This document shows positions 22,956-32,079 of a stretch of DNA of 64,000 bases, piece by piece; within the stretch, counting starts at the first letter, position 1, and every line of letters begins with the position of its first letter. Source of the DNA: an uncultured Devosia sp. GTDB taxonomy: Bacteria > Pseudomonadota > Alphaproteobacteria > Rhizobiales > Devosiaceae. The notes beneath the pieces were generated by a model that did no database searches, was not told the DNA's origin, and worked only from the letters and a program-made list of their open reading frames with translations. Position numbers and translations under genes: made by a program. Where the stretch lies: contig NZ_CAJXJS010000006.1 in the NCBI RefSeq assembly GCF_913055165.1, positions 1 to 64,000 of the forward strand, written 5' to 3'.

Positions 22956-24027
22956 TGGGCGCGGCCCGCTTGGGGCCCAGATAGAGGGTACTTTCCTTGT
23001 ATTTGCGCACGCCATAACGCACGAGCACGGAGGCTATGGCCGCCATTGGCACGGCCAGCAGAAGGCCGACAAATCCGAACACGGCGCCCAGGGCCAGCAA
23101 AGCGAACATCATCCAAACCGGGTTGATGTTGATCGAGGACCCAACGAGCTTGGGGTAGAGAATGTTGCCCTCGATGAATTGCCAGAACAGATAGATGCTG
23201 GCCACCAACACCACCATCCACCAGTTCGGCGAAAACTGCACGATGGCAATGCCGACGGACAGGCCAAGCCCGACCGTGAAGCCGACAAAGGGAATGAAGC
23301 TGAGGAGCCCGCCAATCAGGCCGACAGCCAGGCCGTAATTGAGCCCCACCAGGCTCAAGGCCGTCGCGTAGAACGCCGCGTCAAGCAGCAGCACACTGCC
23401 CTGCCCACGAATCACGCCGGCCATGGACTTGTCGATCTCCCGCAGGATCCCTTTGACTTCCCGCTTGTGCTGCTTGGGCAGCAGCTCATCGATGCCGCGC
23501 ACCATGCCTTCCCAGTCCAGCAGGAGATAGAAAGCCACCACCGGCGCCAATACGGTAAAGCCGACAACGGCAGCGCCCGTCAGACCGATATTGACCAGTT
23601 CGGCCGGCAGGGTCGCAATGAAGCCGAGCGCCTGGCGCGCCAGATCGTTGAGGCTCGACTGGAACTGTTCGGCCCGCCCTGGCCCAAGCCACTCGTTGAT
23701 CTCGGGCGAAAGGGCGACCGCAAGTTCCTGCAAGTCACCCACATAGCCCGGCAGGCGCTGGATCAGGCCGATGATCTGCTGGCCGATCAGCGGCACGAAC
23801 ATGAAGAACACGCTGACGATGACGGTCAGCACGCTGAACAGCACCACTACCGTCGCCCAGACGCGATTGAATCGCCACTTCTGCAACTGGTTGACCAGCG
23901 GGTTCAGGAGATAGGCCAGAGCGGCGCCAACCACAAAAGGCAGCAATACGCCGCGGAAGATCCAGAGTGACAGGATAAGCGCGAGCAGAAGCCCGATCCA
24001 GATGACCACTTGATTTCTGAGTGCCAT
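22936..24027 (-). CDS. AI-2E family transporter (PerM-like)
   Basis: Multi-TM ORF; PerM/AI-2E-like PFVVGAALAYLLNPLV and LVGSSININPVWMMFALLALGAVFGFVGLLLAVPMAA. Confidence 0.92.
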   Translation of the reverse strand: MALRNQVVIWIGLLLALILSLWIFRGVLLPFVVGAALAYLLNPLVNQLQKWRFNRVWATVVVLFSVLTVIVSVFFMFVPLIGQQIIGLIQRLPGYVGDLQELAVALSPEINEWLGPGRAEQFQSSLNDLARQALGFIATLPAELVNIGLTGAAVVGFTVLAPVVAFYLLLDWEGMVRGIDELLPKQHKREVKGILREIDKSMAGVIRGQGSVLLLDAAFYATALSLVGLNYGLAVGLIGGLLSFIPFVGFTVGLGLSVGIAIVQFSPNWWMVVLVASIYLFWQFIEGNILYPKLVGSSININPVWMMFALLALGAVFGFVGLLLAVPMAAIASVLVRYGVRKYKESTLYLGPKRAAPNDDAAS

Positions 24028-24161
24028 GAAGCCGGGCAGCCCTTGCGTCCAGGTAATCGAAAAGCTATCAGGCCGTCTAACGGCCAGCACCGAAAATATC
24101 AACCAACCCGGGTCGCGCGCGAGAGTTTCCGCCCGCAATCCCCAGCATGGCAAGAAGGCTC

Positions 24162-25238
24162 ATGTCCGACCCCCAAAACCTGCCATCAAATGGGCTGTCA
24201 TACAAGCAGGCCGGCGTAGATATCGACGCGGGCAATGCCTTGGTCGAAGCCATCAAGCCGGCGGTACGCTCCACGCGTCGTCCGGGTGCCGACGGCGAGA
24301 TCGGCGGCTTCGGCGGCCTGTTCGATCTCAAGGCAGCGGGCTTTGTCGATCCGGTTCTGGTTGCCGCCAATGACGGCGTGGGCACCAAGCTCAAGATCGC
24401 CATCGACACCGGCAAGCACGACACCATCGGCCAGGACCTCGTGGCTATGTGCGTCAACGACCTCATCGTGCAGGGTGCCGAGCCGCTGTTCTTTCTCGAT
24501 TACCTGGCTACCGGCAAGCTCGACGTGGCCCAAGGTACCGCCATCGTAGAGGGCATCGCTCAGGGCTGCCGACTCGCCGGCTGCGCCCTAATCGGCGGCG
24601 AAACCGCCGAAATGCCAGGCATGTATCACGGCAATGACTATGATCTTGCCGGTTTCGCCGTCGGTGCTGCCGAGCGCAACGCCCTGCTCCCGCGCAAGGA
24701 CATTGCTGCTGGTGACGTACTGGTGGCTGTCGCATCCTCTGGCGTCCATTCGAACGGCTATTCTCTTGTCCGCAAGGTCGTCGAGATGTCCGGCATGGGT
24801 TGGGACGCTGCCGCTCCGTTCGCCAAGGGCAAGACGCTCGCCGAAGCGCTGCTGGAGCCAACCCGCATCTATGTTAAGCCCCTGCTGGCTGCCATTCGCG
24901 ATGGCATCGGCATCAAGGCCCTGGCCCACATCACCGGCGGCGGCTTCATCGACAATATTCCGCGCGTGCTGCCCGAAGAGCTCGCGGCCGATATCGACCT
25001 TGGCGCAGTCACCGTACCTGCCGTCTTTGGCTGGCTCGCCAAGGCAGGCGGCATGAGCGAGCGCGAGATGCTGCGCACTTTCAATTGCGGCGTCGGTATG
25101 CTCGTGGCCGTCACTCCAGAAGATGCGGACAAGCTGGTGGCCAGCCTCACCGCTTTGGGCGAAACCGCTGCTATCGTTGGCAAGCTGACTGAACGTTCCG
25201 GCGAACCGGTCACCTTCCGGGGCAAGCTGGCGCTGTGA
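24162..25238 (+). CDS. purM: Phosphoribosylformylglycinamidine cyclo-ligase
   Basis: [44 protein letters not shown]. Confidence 0.97.
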   Translation: MSDPQNLPSNGLSYKQAGVDIDAGNALVEAIKPAVRSTRRPGADGEIGGFGGLFDLKAAGFVDPVLVAANDGVGTKLKIAIDTGKHDTIGQDLVAMCVNDLIVQGAEPLFFLDYLATGKLDVAQGTAIVEGIAQGCRLAGCALIGGETAEMPGMYHGNDYDLAGFAVGAAERNALLPRKDIAAGDVLVAVASSGVHSNGYSLVRKVVEMSGMGWDAAAPFAKGKTLAEALLEPTRIYVKPLLAAIRDGIGIKALAHITGGGFIDNIPRVLPEELAADIDLGAVTVPAVFGWLAKAGGMSEREMLRTFNCGVGMLVAVTPEDADKLVASLTALGETAAIVGKLTERSGEPVTFRGKLAL

Positions 25239-25828
25239 CGACGAAAAAGCGCGTCGCCATCCTCATCTCAGGCCGCGGCTCCAACATGGCTGCGCTCATC
25301 GAGGCCGCCAAGGCACCGGACTATCCGGCCGAGATTGTCGGCGTACTGTCCAACAAGGCGGACGCCGCCGGCCTCGACTTCGCCCGTCAAAACGGTATCC
25401 CAACCGCATCCGTCTCACACAGGGACTATGCGAGCCGCGAGGCCTTTGACGCAGAGATCGAGAGAGCACTCACCGCTTGGGCTGCTGATCTCGTTTGCCT
25501 TGCTGGCTTCATGCGTATCTTTAGCAAGGATTTTGCTGAGCGGTGGACTGGGCGTATGCTCAACATCCACCCTTCCCTACTTCCCAAATTCAAGGGCCTG
25601 CACCCTCAGCAACAGGCTTTGGACGCCCGAGAAAGCGAGAGCGGCTGTACCGTGCACTGGGTGACCGCGGATCTGGATGCGGGGCCAGCCATCTTGCAAC
25701 GCCGGGTTCCTGTTATGCCGGGTGATACCGCCGAGACATTGGCAGCGCGCATTCTGGTTGAAGAGCATCGGGCCTACCCCGAGGCACTGGCCAAGCTAGC
25801 CCGAGGCGAAGTCAGCTACACTGGCTGA
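25235..25828 (+). CDS. purN: Phosphoribosylglycinamide formyltransferase
   Basis: [39 protein letters not shown]; overlaps purM stop. Confidence 0.96.
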   Translation: MTTKKRVAILISGRGSNMAALIEAAKAPDYPAEIVGVLSNKADAAGLDFARQNGIPTASVSHRDYASREAFDAEIERALTAWAADLVCLAGFMRIFSKDFAERWTGRMLNIHPSLLPKFKGLHPQQQALDARESESGCTVHWVTADLDAGPAILQRRVPVMPGDTAETLAARILVEEHRAYPEALAKLARGEVSYTG

Positions 25829-25935
25829 GCCAAGTCAACCCATCACAGCAATTGATGGCGCCCATCGTCAAAATCGGTTCGACCTTTGTTCCGGTCGGGC
25901 GTAGCGTGCCGTCCTTCACTTAAAGGATTGGCGAG

Positions 25936-26826
25936 ATGAGTCTGCGTGACTGGTTCTGGATTGTTCTGCTTGGCGCCATCTGGGGCTGCTCCTTTGTCTT
26001 CAATGCCGTCCTGATCCGCGAATTGGGCCCGCTCTGGGTCACTTCGCTGCGCGTGGGCATTGGTGCCCTCGGGTGCTGGGCCGTCATGCTCGCCCTGCGC
26101 AAGCCCATCCCGCGCGATCCCAGGCTCTGGCTGCAGCTGGCGGGCCTCGGCGTCATCGCCTATGCCATTCCCTTCGCGCTGTTTCCCCTGGCCCAGGCGC
26201 ATCTGGCCAGCGGCATCGCCGCCATCATCAACGCCCTGACCCCCATGGTCACCGCGGTCATTTCCCATTTCTGGATTGGCGGCGAGAAGGCGACACCGAC
26301 GAAATTCGCCGGTGTCGGCTTCGGATTCATCGGGGCGGCGATTCTGGTCTCTCCGGCCTTGTCAGCGGGGGGCACAACACAACTCTGGGCCGTGATGGCA
26401 TGCCTTGGCGCCACCCTCTGCTACGCGCTGACCCTCAACATAACCCGCAGCTTCAAGCATGTCGAACCGACCGCCTTCGCCGCGATCGCGCTCACCGGCG
26501 CCGCCGTCGTCGCCATACCCGTGGCCTTCCTCAATGAAGGCGCACCGGTCATGACACGGCCGGAAACTTGGGGCGCAGCCCTTGCCATCGGGCTGCTCTC
26601 TACGGCCTTCACCTTCCAGATCATGTACCGTATCCTGCCGCGCGTCGGCGCCACCAATTTCGCGACCACCACCTTCATCGCCCCGATCTCGGCGCTGATC
26701 ATTGGTGTCACCGTACTGGGAGAAACGATCCTGCCGATCCAGCTCCTGGGCATGTTGGTGATCTTTTTCGGCTTGCTGTTTATTGATGGGCGCATCCGCG
26801 CCGTCTGGCGTCGCGTCCCCGTCTGA
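25936..26826 (+). CDS. EamA/DMT-family transporter
   Basis: Ten-TM-like hydrophobic ORF, IWGCSFVFNAVLIRELGPLWVTSLRVGIGAL. Confidence 0.9.
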   Translation: MSLRDWFWIVLLGAIWGCSFVFNAVLIRELGPLWVTSLRVGIGALGCWAVMLALRKPIPRDPRLWLQLAGLGVIAYAIPFALFPLAQAHLASGIAAIINALTPMVTAVISHFWIGGEKATPTKFAGVGFGFIGAAILVSPALSAGGTTQLWAVMACLGATLCYALTLNITRSFKHVEPTAFAAIALTGAAVVAIPVAFLNEGAPVMTRPETWGAALAIGLLSTAFTFQIMYRILPRVGATNFATTTFIAPISALIIGVTVLGETILPIQLLGMLVIFFGLLFIDGRIRAVWRRVPV

Positions 26827-26841
26827 CGGGTCGATGGAACT

Positions 26842-26873
26842 CTCCTGCCTGGCCTCACGTTGGCGGGCAGGAG
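26842..26873 (+). promoter_or_regulatory. Hairpin enclosing the Shine-Dalgarno of the downstream micro-ORF
   Basis: ctcctgcc-tggcctcacgttggcg-ggcaggag: perfect 8-bp outer stem whose 3' arm is the AGGAG upstream of ATG 26881; no U-tract follows. Confidence 0.45.
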
Positions 26874-26880
26874 AACCGCT

Positions 26881-27090
26881 ATGCCAGATCCCAGACCCGA
26901 TATCGATCCCCGCCCGACGCCCGAAATCGTCCCGCAGCCGGAGCCCCCTCAGCCGCAACCTGCCGATCCGGTGCCACCGCAACCCTCGGAAGTTCCAACG
27001 CCCGATCAGCCCGTGGAGGACCCTTGGCCCTCGCCGGCCCCGGAGATTCCCCCCGATCCCGGCCACGACCCCCGGCCAAGGGAGGTGTGA
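26881..27090 (+). CDS. Hypothetical proline-rich micro-protein
   Basis: MPDPRPDIDPRPTPEIVPQPEPPQPQPADPVPPQPSEVPTPDQPVEDPWPSPAPEIPPDPGHDPRPREV; AGGAG 5' of ATG. Confidence 0.5.
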   Translation: MPDPRPDIDPRPTPEIVPQPEPPQPQPADPVPPQPSEVPTPDQPVEDPWPSPAPEIPPDPGHDPRPREV

Positions 27091-27279
27091 ATGCCAGATC
27101 CGCTTGAACGTCGCCCGGAAAACCGGGACATCACGCCCGAGCAGGTGCCGGCCATGCCAAAGCACCTGCCGACCGATGACACGGATAATCCCCGCATCAC
27201 ACCGCTGCGGCGGGAACAGGATAGCGAAACGCCGAATGATAAGGACCCAAGGGAGCGCAGCGACAACACCGCGCCCTGA
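27091..27279 (+). CDS. Hypothetical charged micro-protein, paralogous start to the preceding ORF
   Basis: ATG directly follows the previous TGA; GGGAGG SD; MPDPLERRPENRDITPEQVPAMPKHLPTDDTDNPRITPLRREQ... Confidence 0.5.
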   Translation: MPDPLERRPENRDITPEQVPAMPKHLPTDDTDNPRITPLRREQDSETPNDKDPRERSDNTAP

Positions 27280-27281
27280 GA

Positions 27282-28781
27282 CTATTCGATCCCGAGCTTC
27301 TTCTTCATCAGCTCGTTGAGAGCCTGGGGATTGGCCTTGCCGCCTGAGGCCTTCATGGCCTGGCCGACAAACCAGCCAATCATGGTCGGCTTGGCCTTGA
27401 CCTTCTCGACCTGCTCGGGATTGGCGGCGATAATTTCATCGACGATCTTCTCGATCGCGCCCAGATCGGTAACCTGCTTGAGTCCACGGCGCTCGACGAT
27501 CTCGGCCGGATCGCCCTCATGCTCCTCGGCGATCAGGATTTGCAGCACGTCCTTGCCGCCCTTGGAGGAAATCGTCCCGGCGGCAATCAGATCGACCAGG
27601 CCGGCAATCTGGCCGGGCTGCAGATGGGTTTCCCAAACCGCCAGGCCCTGGCTGTTGGCATAGGCCGCCACGTCTGCATTGAGGATATTGGCCACGGCCT
27701 TACCATCACGCTTCTTGCCGCCATGGGCAACGCAAGCCTCGTAATAGTCCGCAGTCTCGCGATCGAGCGTCAGCACCATCGCGTCATAGGCCGTCACGCC
27801 GTAATCAGCGATGAAGCGAGCCTGTTTTTCATCCGGCAGCTCCGGCAGGTGCTCGGCTAGGTCAGTAATGAACGCATCGTCGAATTCGAGCGGCAGCAGG
27901 TCCGGGTCGGGGAAATAGCGATAGTCATGCGCCTCTTCCTTGGAGCGCATAGAGCGGGTTTCGCCATTCTTGGGATCGAACAGGCGGGTTTCCTGGTCGA
28001 TTTCACCGCCATCTTCGAGAATGTCGATCTGCCGGCGCGCTTCATATTCGATTGCCTGACCGGCAAAACGGATCGAGTTGACGTTCTTGATTTCGCAGCG
28101 CGTCCCAAATTCACCGCCCGGGCGACGCACCGAGACATTGACGTCGGCGCGCATGGAGCCCTGTTCCATATTGCCGTCGCAGGTGCCCAGATAGCGCAGG
28201 ATGGTCCGCAGCTTGGAAAGATAGGCCTTGGCTTCCTCTGCCGAGCGCAGATCGGGTTTGGAGACGATTTCCATCAGCGCCACACCGGACCGGTTGAGGT
28301 CCACAAAGCTCATATTCGGGTGCTGGTCGTGGATCGACTTGCCGGCGTCCTGCTCCAGATGCAGGCGCTCGATGCCGATCTCGATCTTCTCGCCATCGAC
28401 GTCGAGCAGCACCGTGCCCTCACCCACGATCGGGTCCTTGAACTGGGAAATCTGGTAGCCCTGCGGCAGGTCCGGATAGAAATAGTTCTTCCGGTCGAAC
28501 ACGCTGCGCTTGTTGATTTTGGCCTTGAGACCCAGTCCGGTCCGCACAGCCTGGCGCACGCATTCCTCGTTGATGACTGGCAGCATGCCGGGCATGGCCG
28601 CATCCACGAAGCTGACATTTGCATTGGGTGGATTGCCGAAGGCCGTGGATGATCCCGAGAACAATTTGCTCTCGCTGGTCACCTGCGCATGCACCTCCAT
28701 GCCGATGATCACTTCCCAGTCTCCGGTCGAACCGGAAATCAGGCGCTTCTTGTCGGGGGTGCGGGTATCAACGAGGGTCAC
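27282..28781 (-). CDS. gatB: Asp-tRNA(Asn)/Glu-tRNA(Gln) amidotransferase subunit B
   Basis: [45 protein letters not shown]. Confidence 0.97.
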   Translation of the reverse strand: MTLVDTRTPDKKRLISGSTGDWEVIIGMEVHAQVTSESKLFSGSSTAFGNPPNANVSFVDAAMPGMLPVINEECVRQAVRTGLGLKAKINKRSVFDRKNYFYPDLPQGYQISQFKDPIVGEGTVLLDVDGEKIEIGIERLHLEQDAGKSIHDQHPNMSFVDLNRSGVALMEIVSKPDLRSAEEAKAYLSKLRTILRYLGTCDGNMEQGSMRADVNVSVRRPGGEFGTRCEIKNVNSIRFAGQAIEYEARRQIDILEDGGEIDQETRLFDPKNGETRSMRSKEEAHDYRYFPDPDLLPLEFDDAFITDLAEHLPELPDEKQARFIADYGVTAYDAMVLTLDRETADYYEACVAHGGKKRDGKAVANILNADVAAYANSQGLAVWETHLQPGQIAGLVDLIAAGTISSKGGKDVLQILIAEEHEGDPAEIVERRGLKQVTDLGAIEKIVDEIIAANPEQVEKVKAKPTMIGWFVGQAMKASGGKANPQALNELMKKKLGIE

Positions 28782-28860
28782 TGGGCGGTCCTGAAAGACA
28801 AGGCAAATCTGGCCAACTGCTTAGCCGTGTTGCCCTGGGCTTGCAACTGTCTGCCGCGCC

Positions 28861-29370
28861 TCAATCCTCGTCAATGTCTCCGTCATAGGGCCGCAGCCGC
28901 TTCTCGAGATGCACACTCATGAAGGGCGAGTGCCCCTCCCGTCCATCCGGCTTCAGGGCCAGGATGCGATAACCCTGCCGCTCGTAGAATCGGACGGCCC
29001 GGACATGGTCGGCAGGCGTTTCCAGATGAACGCGCTCGGCCCCCTGCAATTCGAGGATGGTCTCCATCCGATCCAGCAGGAGCGCGCCGATCCCGTGTCC
29101 TTGCATCTCGGGCATGACGAAGAGATAGGGAATATAGCTCCGGCCGGGAACGCGAGAGCACCAGCCAACCACCACCCCGTCGAGTTCGGCGACGATTGTA
29201 TGTCGCCAACCCTGCCCCACAGCTTGCGACAGCCGCCGGCGCTCTGCATCCTTGAGCCCCGGCTTGTCCCTCAATATCGGGAAGATACCATTCTCCCAGG
29301 CGCGGAAGGCGATATCTGCCAGGCGCGGGGCATCCGTCATTTCCGCCTTGCGTATCAGAACGCCCGTCAT
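28861..29370 (-). CDS. GNAT family N-acetyltransferase
   Basis: LFVMPEMQGHGIGALLLDRME, RFYERQGYRI. Confidence 0.88.
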   Translation of the reverse strand: MTGVLIRKAEMTDAPRLADIAFRAWENGIFPILRDKPGLKDAERRRLSQAVGQGWRHTIVAELDGVVVGWCSRVPGRSYIPYLFVMPEMQGHGIGALLLDRMETILELQGAERVHLETPADHVRAVRFYERQGYRILALKPDGREGHSPFMSVHLEKRLRPYDGDIDED

Positions 29371-29379
29371 CCGCGCCTC

Positions 29380-29733
29380 CTATCTGCTCCGCTTGCGCGC
29401 CGCGATGATGCCCTTTTCATAGTTGATGTTCCAACTGATCAGGGTTCGCCAGATAAGTTCTGCCTGATCCTCGTCAAGATCAAGGTCCAAACTGCGTTCC
29501 CGGACCTTGGTTATGACCGCTTCGATCCGTGCCGGATCGAAAGCCTCATGCGGGTCGGTCTTGATTTCGGCCATGCGCGTCACATAGGCATGGCGCTCGG
29601 CAAAAAGGGCCAGCAGCGCCCGGTCGATCCGGTCGATCTCGGCACGCACGTCATCTTTGGTTTGGCATTCTGCTGGTCGCTTGGCGGTCACATCCGGTCC
29701 CCGTTCTTTCGAAATCGTCTTGGTGGTGTGCAC
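29380..29733 (-). CDS. Chorismate mutase (AroQ type)
   Basis: VRAEIDRIDRALLALFAERHAYVTRMAEIK. Confidence 0.88.
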   Translation of the reverse strand: MHTTKTISKERGPDVTAKRPAECQTKDDVRAEIDRIDRALLALFAERHAYVTRMAEIKTDPHEAFDPARIEAVITKVRERSLDLDLDEDQAELIWRTLISWNINYEKGIIAARKRSR

Positions 29734-29821
29734 CGGGGCACACTCGAATTCAACCCGTCGACCAGGGACGAATGGAACGGCAAGGCCCCGGTCCGCATTG
29801 TTGGATCAGCGGGAGATTGGC

Positions 29822-30514
29822 ATGATCGATCGGGTCCGGCTGGGTGGTCTGTGCTGGGTGGTATGCGCCAGTTTCTTTCTGGCGCAACTGGCCGCCCATT
29901 TGGCCGCGCCGGGCCACGACCTCTTCCGCTACGACATCAGCCTTCTCGGCGTATCGAACTGCGGGGTCTATCTGGTCGCCACCACAGGCAGCACCGATCT
30001 TGTTTGCTCCCCGCTGCATGCAGTCTTTAACCTTGGCATCATCATACATGGCGCGGCCGCTATCATTGGCATCCTGCTCACGCGGCCGATTTGGCCTTCC
30101 GGCCAAACCACATCCTGGGCGTTAGGACTTTTGGCGTTGGGGGGTCTGGGGGCCATCCTGGTTGGCGCCTTCCCGATCGACCGCGACATGCTCGTTCATA
30201 TCGTCGGGGCCGTCGCCTCCATCGCAGCGGCAGGGCTGGGATTTCTGCTGCTCGCGCTGACACTGCACCAGAGCGCTCCGCAATTGGCCGGACTGACAGC
30301 TCTGGTCGGCGTTGTCGTGTTGCTTGCCGGTCTGGGTCACGCGCTTGGCGGTGTTCCCTGGGGGCGCGGCACGATGGAACGTCTGGCCGTCTGGCCCCAA
30401 ACCATCTGGTATGTCGGCGTTGGCATCGCGGTACTGTCCAAAGACCTTCAACTGCGCCGTTCCACTGCCACCAGGCGCGCCAATTTGGGGTCCTCTGTGT
30501 CCGTTCGGCACTAG
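29822..30514 (+). CDS. DUF998-like integral membrane protein
   Basis: MIDRVRLGGLCWVVCASFFLAQLAAHLAAPGHDLFRYDISLLG..., multi-TM. Confidence 0.7.
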   Translation: MIDRVRLGGLCWVVCASFFLAQLAAHLAAPGHDLFRYDISLLGVSNCGVYLVATTGSTDLVCSPLHAVFNLGIIIHGAAAIIGILLTRPIWPSGQTTSWALGLLALGGLGAILVGAFPIDRDMLVHIVGAVASIAAAGLGFLLLALTLHQSAPQLAGLTALVGVVVLLAGLGHALGGVPWGRGTMERLAVWPQTIWYVGVGIAVLSKDLQLRRSTATRRANLGSSVSVRH

Positions 30515-30688
30515 CCCATACGAGCCGCGCGCGGTAGCACAACGATATGTCTAGCCAGTCTGAGATTGCCTGAGACCCCGTCCGCACGCGACGGGGCATG
30601 AATGAACCGGACGCCGTTGCCCCGCAGGGTAGCGCGGCCAGGATTGTTCGCGAGCTTTTTGCTCGCCTCTTCAGGCTTCAGACTTTCA

Positions 30689-30946
30689 ATGGATATTTCA
30701 CGAGACGAACAGCGGGTGCTGCACGCCCTTGCTCAGGGCGGCCGCATCGCCGCCATCAAGAACGAGCGCGGCAAGATCGTCGGCTTCGAGTTCTTCAACC
30801 GCGACGGTTGGTTGATGAACGGCATCACGCCGCTCATCTTCAACAAGCTCAAGGCTAAGAAGGCAATCAAGTCCCAAGGCGGCCAACCCTATCGCATCAC
30901 CAGGCGCGGCCTGGAACTGGTCCGCAGCCAGTTGGACAATAGGTAA
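30689..30946 (+). CDS. YjhX-family (UPF0386) putative toxin
   Basis: MDISRDEQRVLHALAQGGRIAAIKNERGKIVGFEFFNRDGWLMNGITPLIFNKLKAKKAIKSQGGQPYRITRRGLELVRSQLDNR closely resembles the E. coli YjhX pattern. Confidence 0.8.
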   Translation: MDISRDEQRVLHALAQGGRIAAIKNERGKIVGFEFFNRDGWLMNGITPLIFNKLKAKKAIKSQGGQPYRITRRGLELVRSQLDNR

Positions 30947-30963
30947 TTGCGCCCCCTAGGCCT

Positions 30964-31039
30964 TCGTCATTGCCGGGCTTGTCCCGGCAATCTATGCCTC
31001 CACAAGATGGATCGCCGGGACAAGCCCGGCGATGACGAC
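30964..31039. repeat. Intergenic palindromic (REP/RPE-like) element
   Basis: Left arm tcgtcattgccgggcttgtcccggcaatctat; right arm is nearly its reverse complement (gatcgccgggacaagcccggcgatgacga). Each arm is itself palindromic (ttgccggg-cttgt-cccggcaa). Confidence 0.75.
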
Positions 31040-31061
31040 CTCATGGAATGATGTGAAGAGG

Positions 31062-31379
31062 CTAATGCTTCGTCACTTCGCTCAGCGCCGCTGCAATGTG
31101 CTCCCATTCCTGGGACACGCTTGCGGTGGCGCGGCGCTTGCCGGCACGACGGTACCAATAGTCGGCATTGCCCATATCGGCTTCGATCCAGTGCATCAGC
31201 GCATGGACCCAGTCGAAAGCCTGAACCCCTTCCATGGACTGGACGATATTATGCGCCCTCTCCCATTCGGGACCGACGCGCAGTTCGCCTTTCTTGAGCC
31301 ACCACAGGGCCTGGAGCGGCTTGCTCATGTCCTTGGGCGGCTCGGACCAGTCGAGCGAGGTAAAGATATCAACGGCCAT
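31062..31379 (-). CDS. Conserved hypothetical protein
   Basis: MAVDIFTSLDWSEPPKDMSKPLQALWWLKKGELRVGPEWERAHNIVQSMEG...FDWVHALMHWIEADMGNADYWYRRAGK. Confidence 0.65.
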   Translation of the reverse strand: MAVDIFTSLDWSEPPKDMSKPLQALWWLKKGELRVGPEWERAHNIVQSMEGVQAFDWVHALMHWIEADMGNADYWYRRAGKRRATASVSQEWEHIAAALSEVTKH

Positions 31380-31533
31380 CGGCACTATTCCTGTTGGCCC
31401 GGACGCGGATAGGAGGCGCGTCTCCACCAGTTTCAACTTCTGCATTGGCCGCAAATAGTGCGGATCGGCGGCGCAATCAAGCGCCGCGAACGCGCGAGCT
31501 GGTGTGGAATCGATCTGGCCGAATGGCGGGTGG

Positions 31534-32001
31534 CTACTTGAGCACCAGGTAAACGTCGGTCAGTAGTTCTGCTTCCGGCACCTGATCTGGCGAATTGAGA
31601 TAGATTTCCCAGGCCGGCGTACCCATCTCACGCTCAAGGGTCGCGAGGTGCTTCATCATCAGGTCGTAGTCGTCCCGCAGCGTGGCGTAGGACCCCTTGT
31701 GCCGGAAGTGCAGAACCTCACTGGCCGGCGTGACATCTCCACGTATTTCGCCTTGCGCCTTGGCCAGATCCTCCCGGCGCACTGTGAAGCCGGCGCGGAA
31801 AGTCATGCTGTCCGGAGAGTAGTCGTAATAGACGGACAGCGCCCCTCCGGCGGGATTGATGCCCTGGCTCTCCATGAAGGCCCAGACCTCTTGAAAGGCC
31901 TCGCCCATCTTGCGGGATATGTCTTCCGGCGCCATTGAACTGGTCTTGGAGACGTAGAGATACGGGGTCTCCGAGACCTTGATGATCTTGAATTCAACCA
32001 T
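31534..32001 (-). CDS. GyrI-like / AraC effector-binding-domain protein
   Basis: FTVRREDLAKAQGEIRGDVTPASEVLHFRHKGSYATLRDDYDLMMKHL. Confidence 0.75.
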   Translation of the reverse strand: MVEFKIIKVSETPYLYVSKTSSMAPEDISRKMGEAFQEVWAFMESQGINPAGGALSVYYDYSPDSMTFRAGFTVRREDLAKAQGEIRGDVTPASEVLHFRHKGSYATLRDDYDLMMKHLATLEREMGTPAWEIYLNSPDQVPEAELLTDVYLVLK

Positions 32002-32079
32002 GTCATGCTCTCCAGGCGTTCGCCCGGAGATGCTAAGCCACCCTGACCGTGGCCTTTTTGACCACGGTCAACGCCTCGG

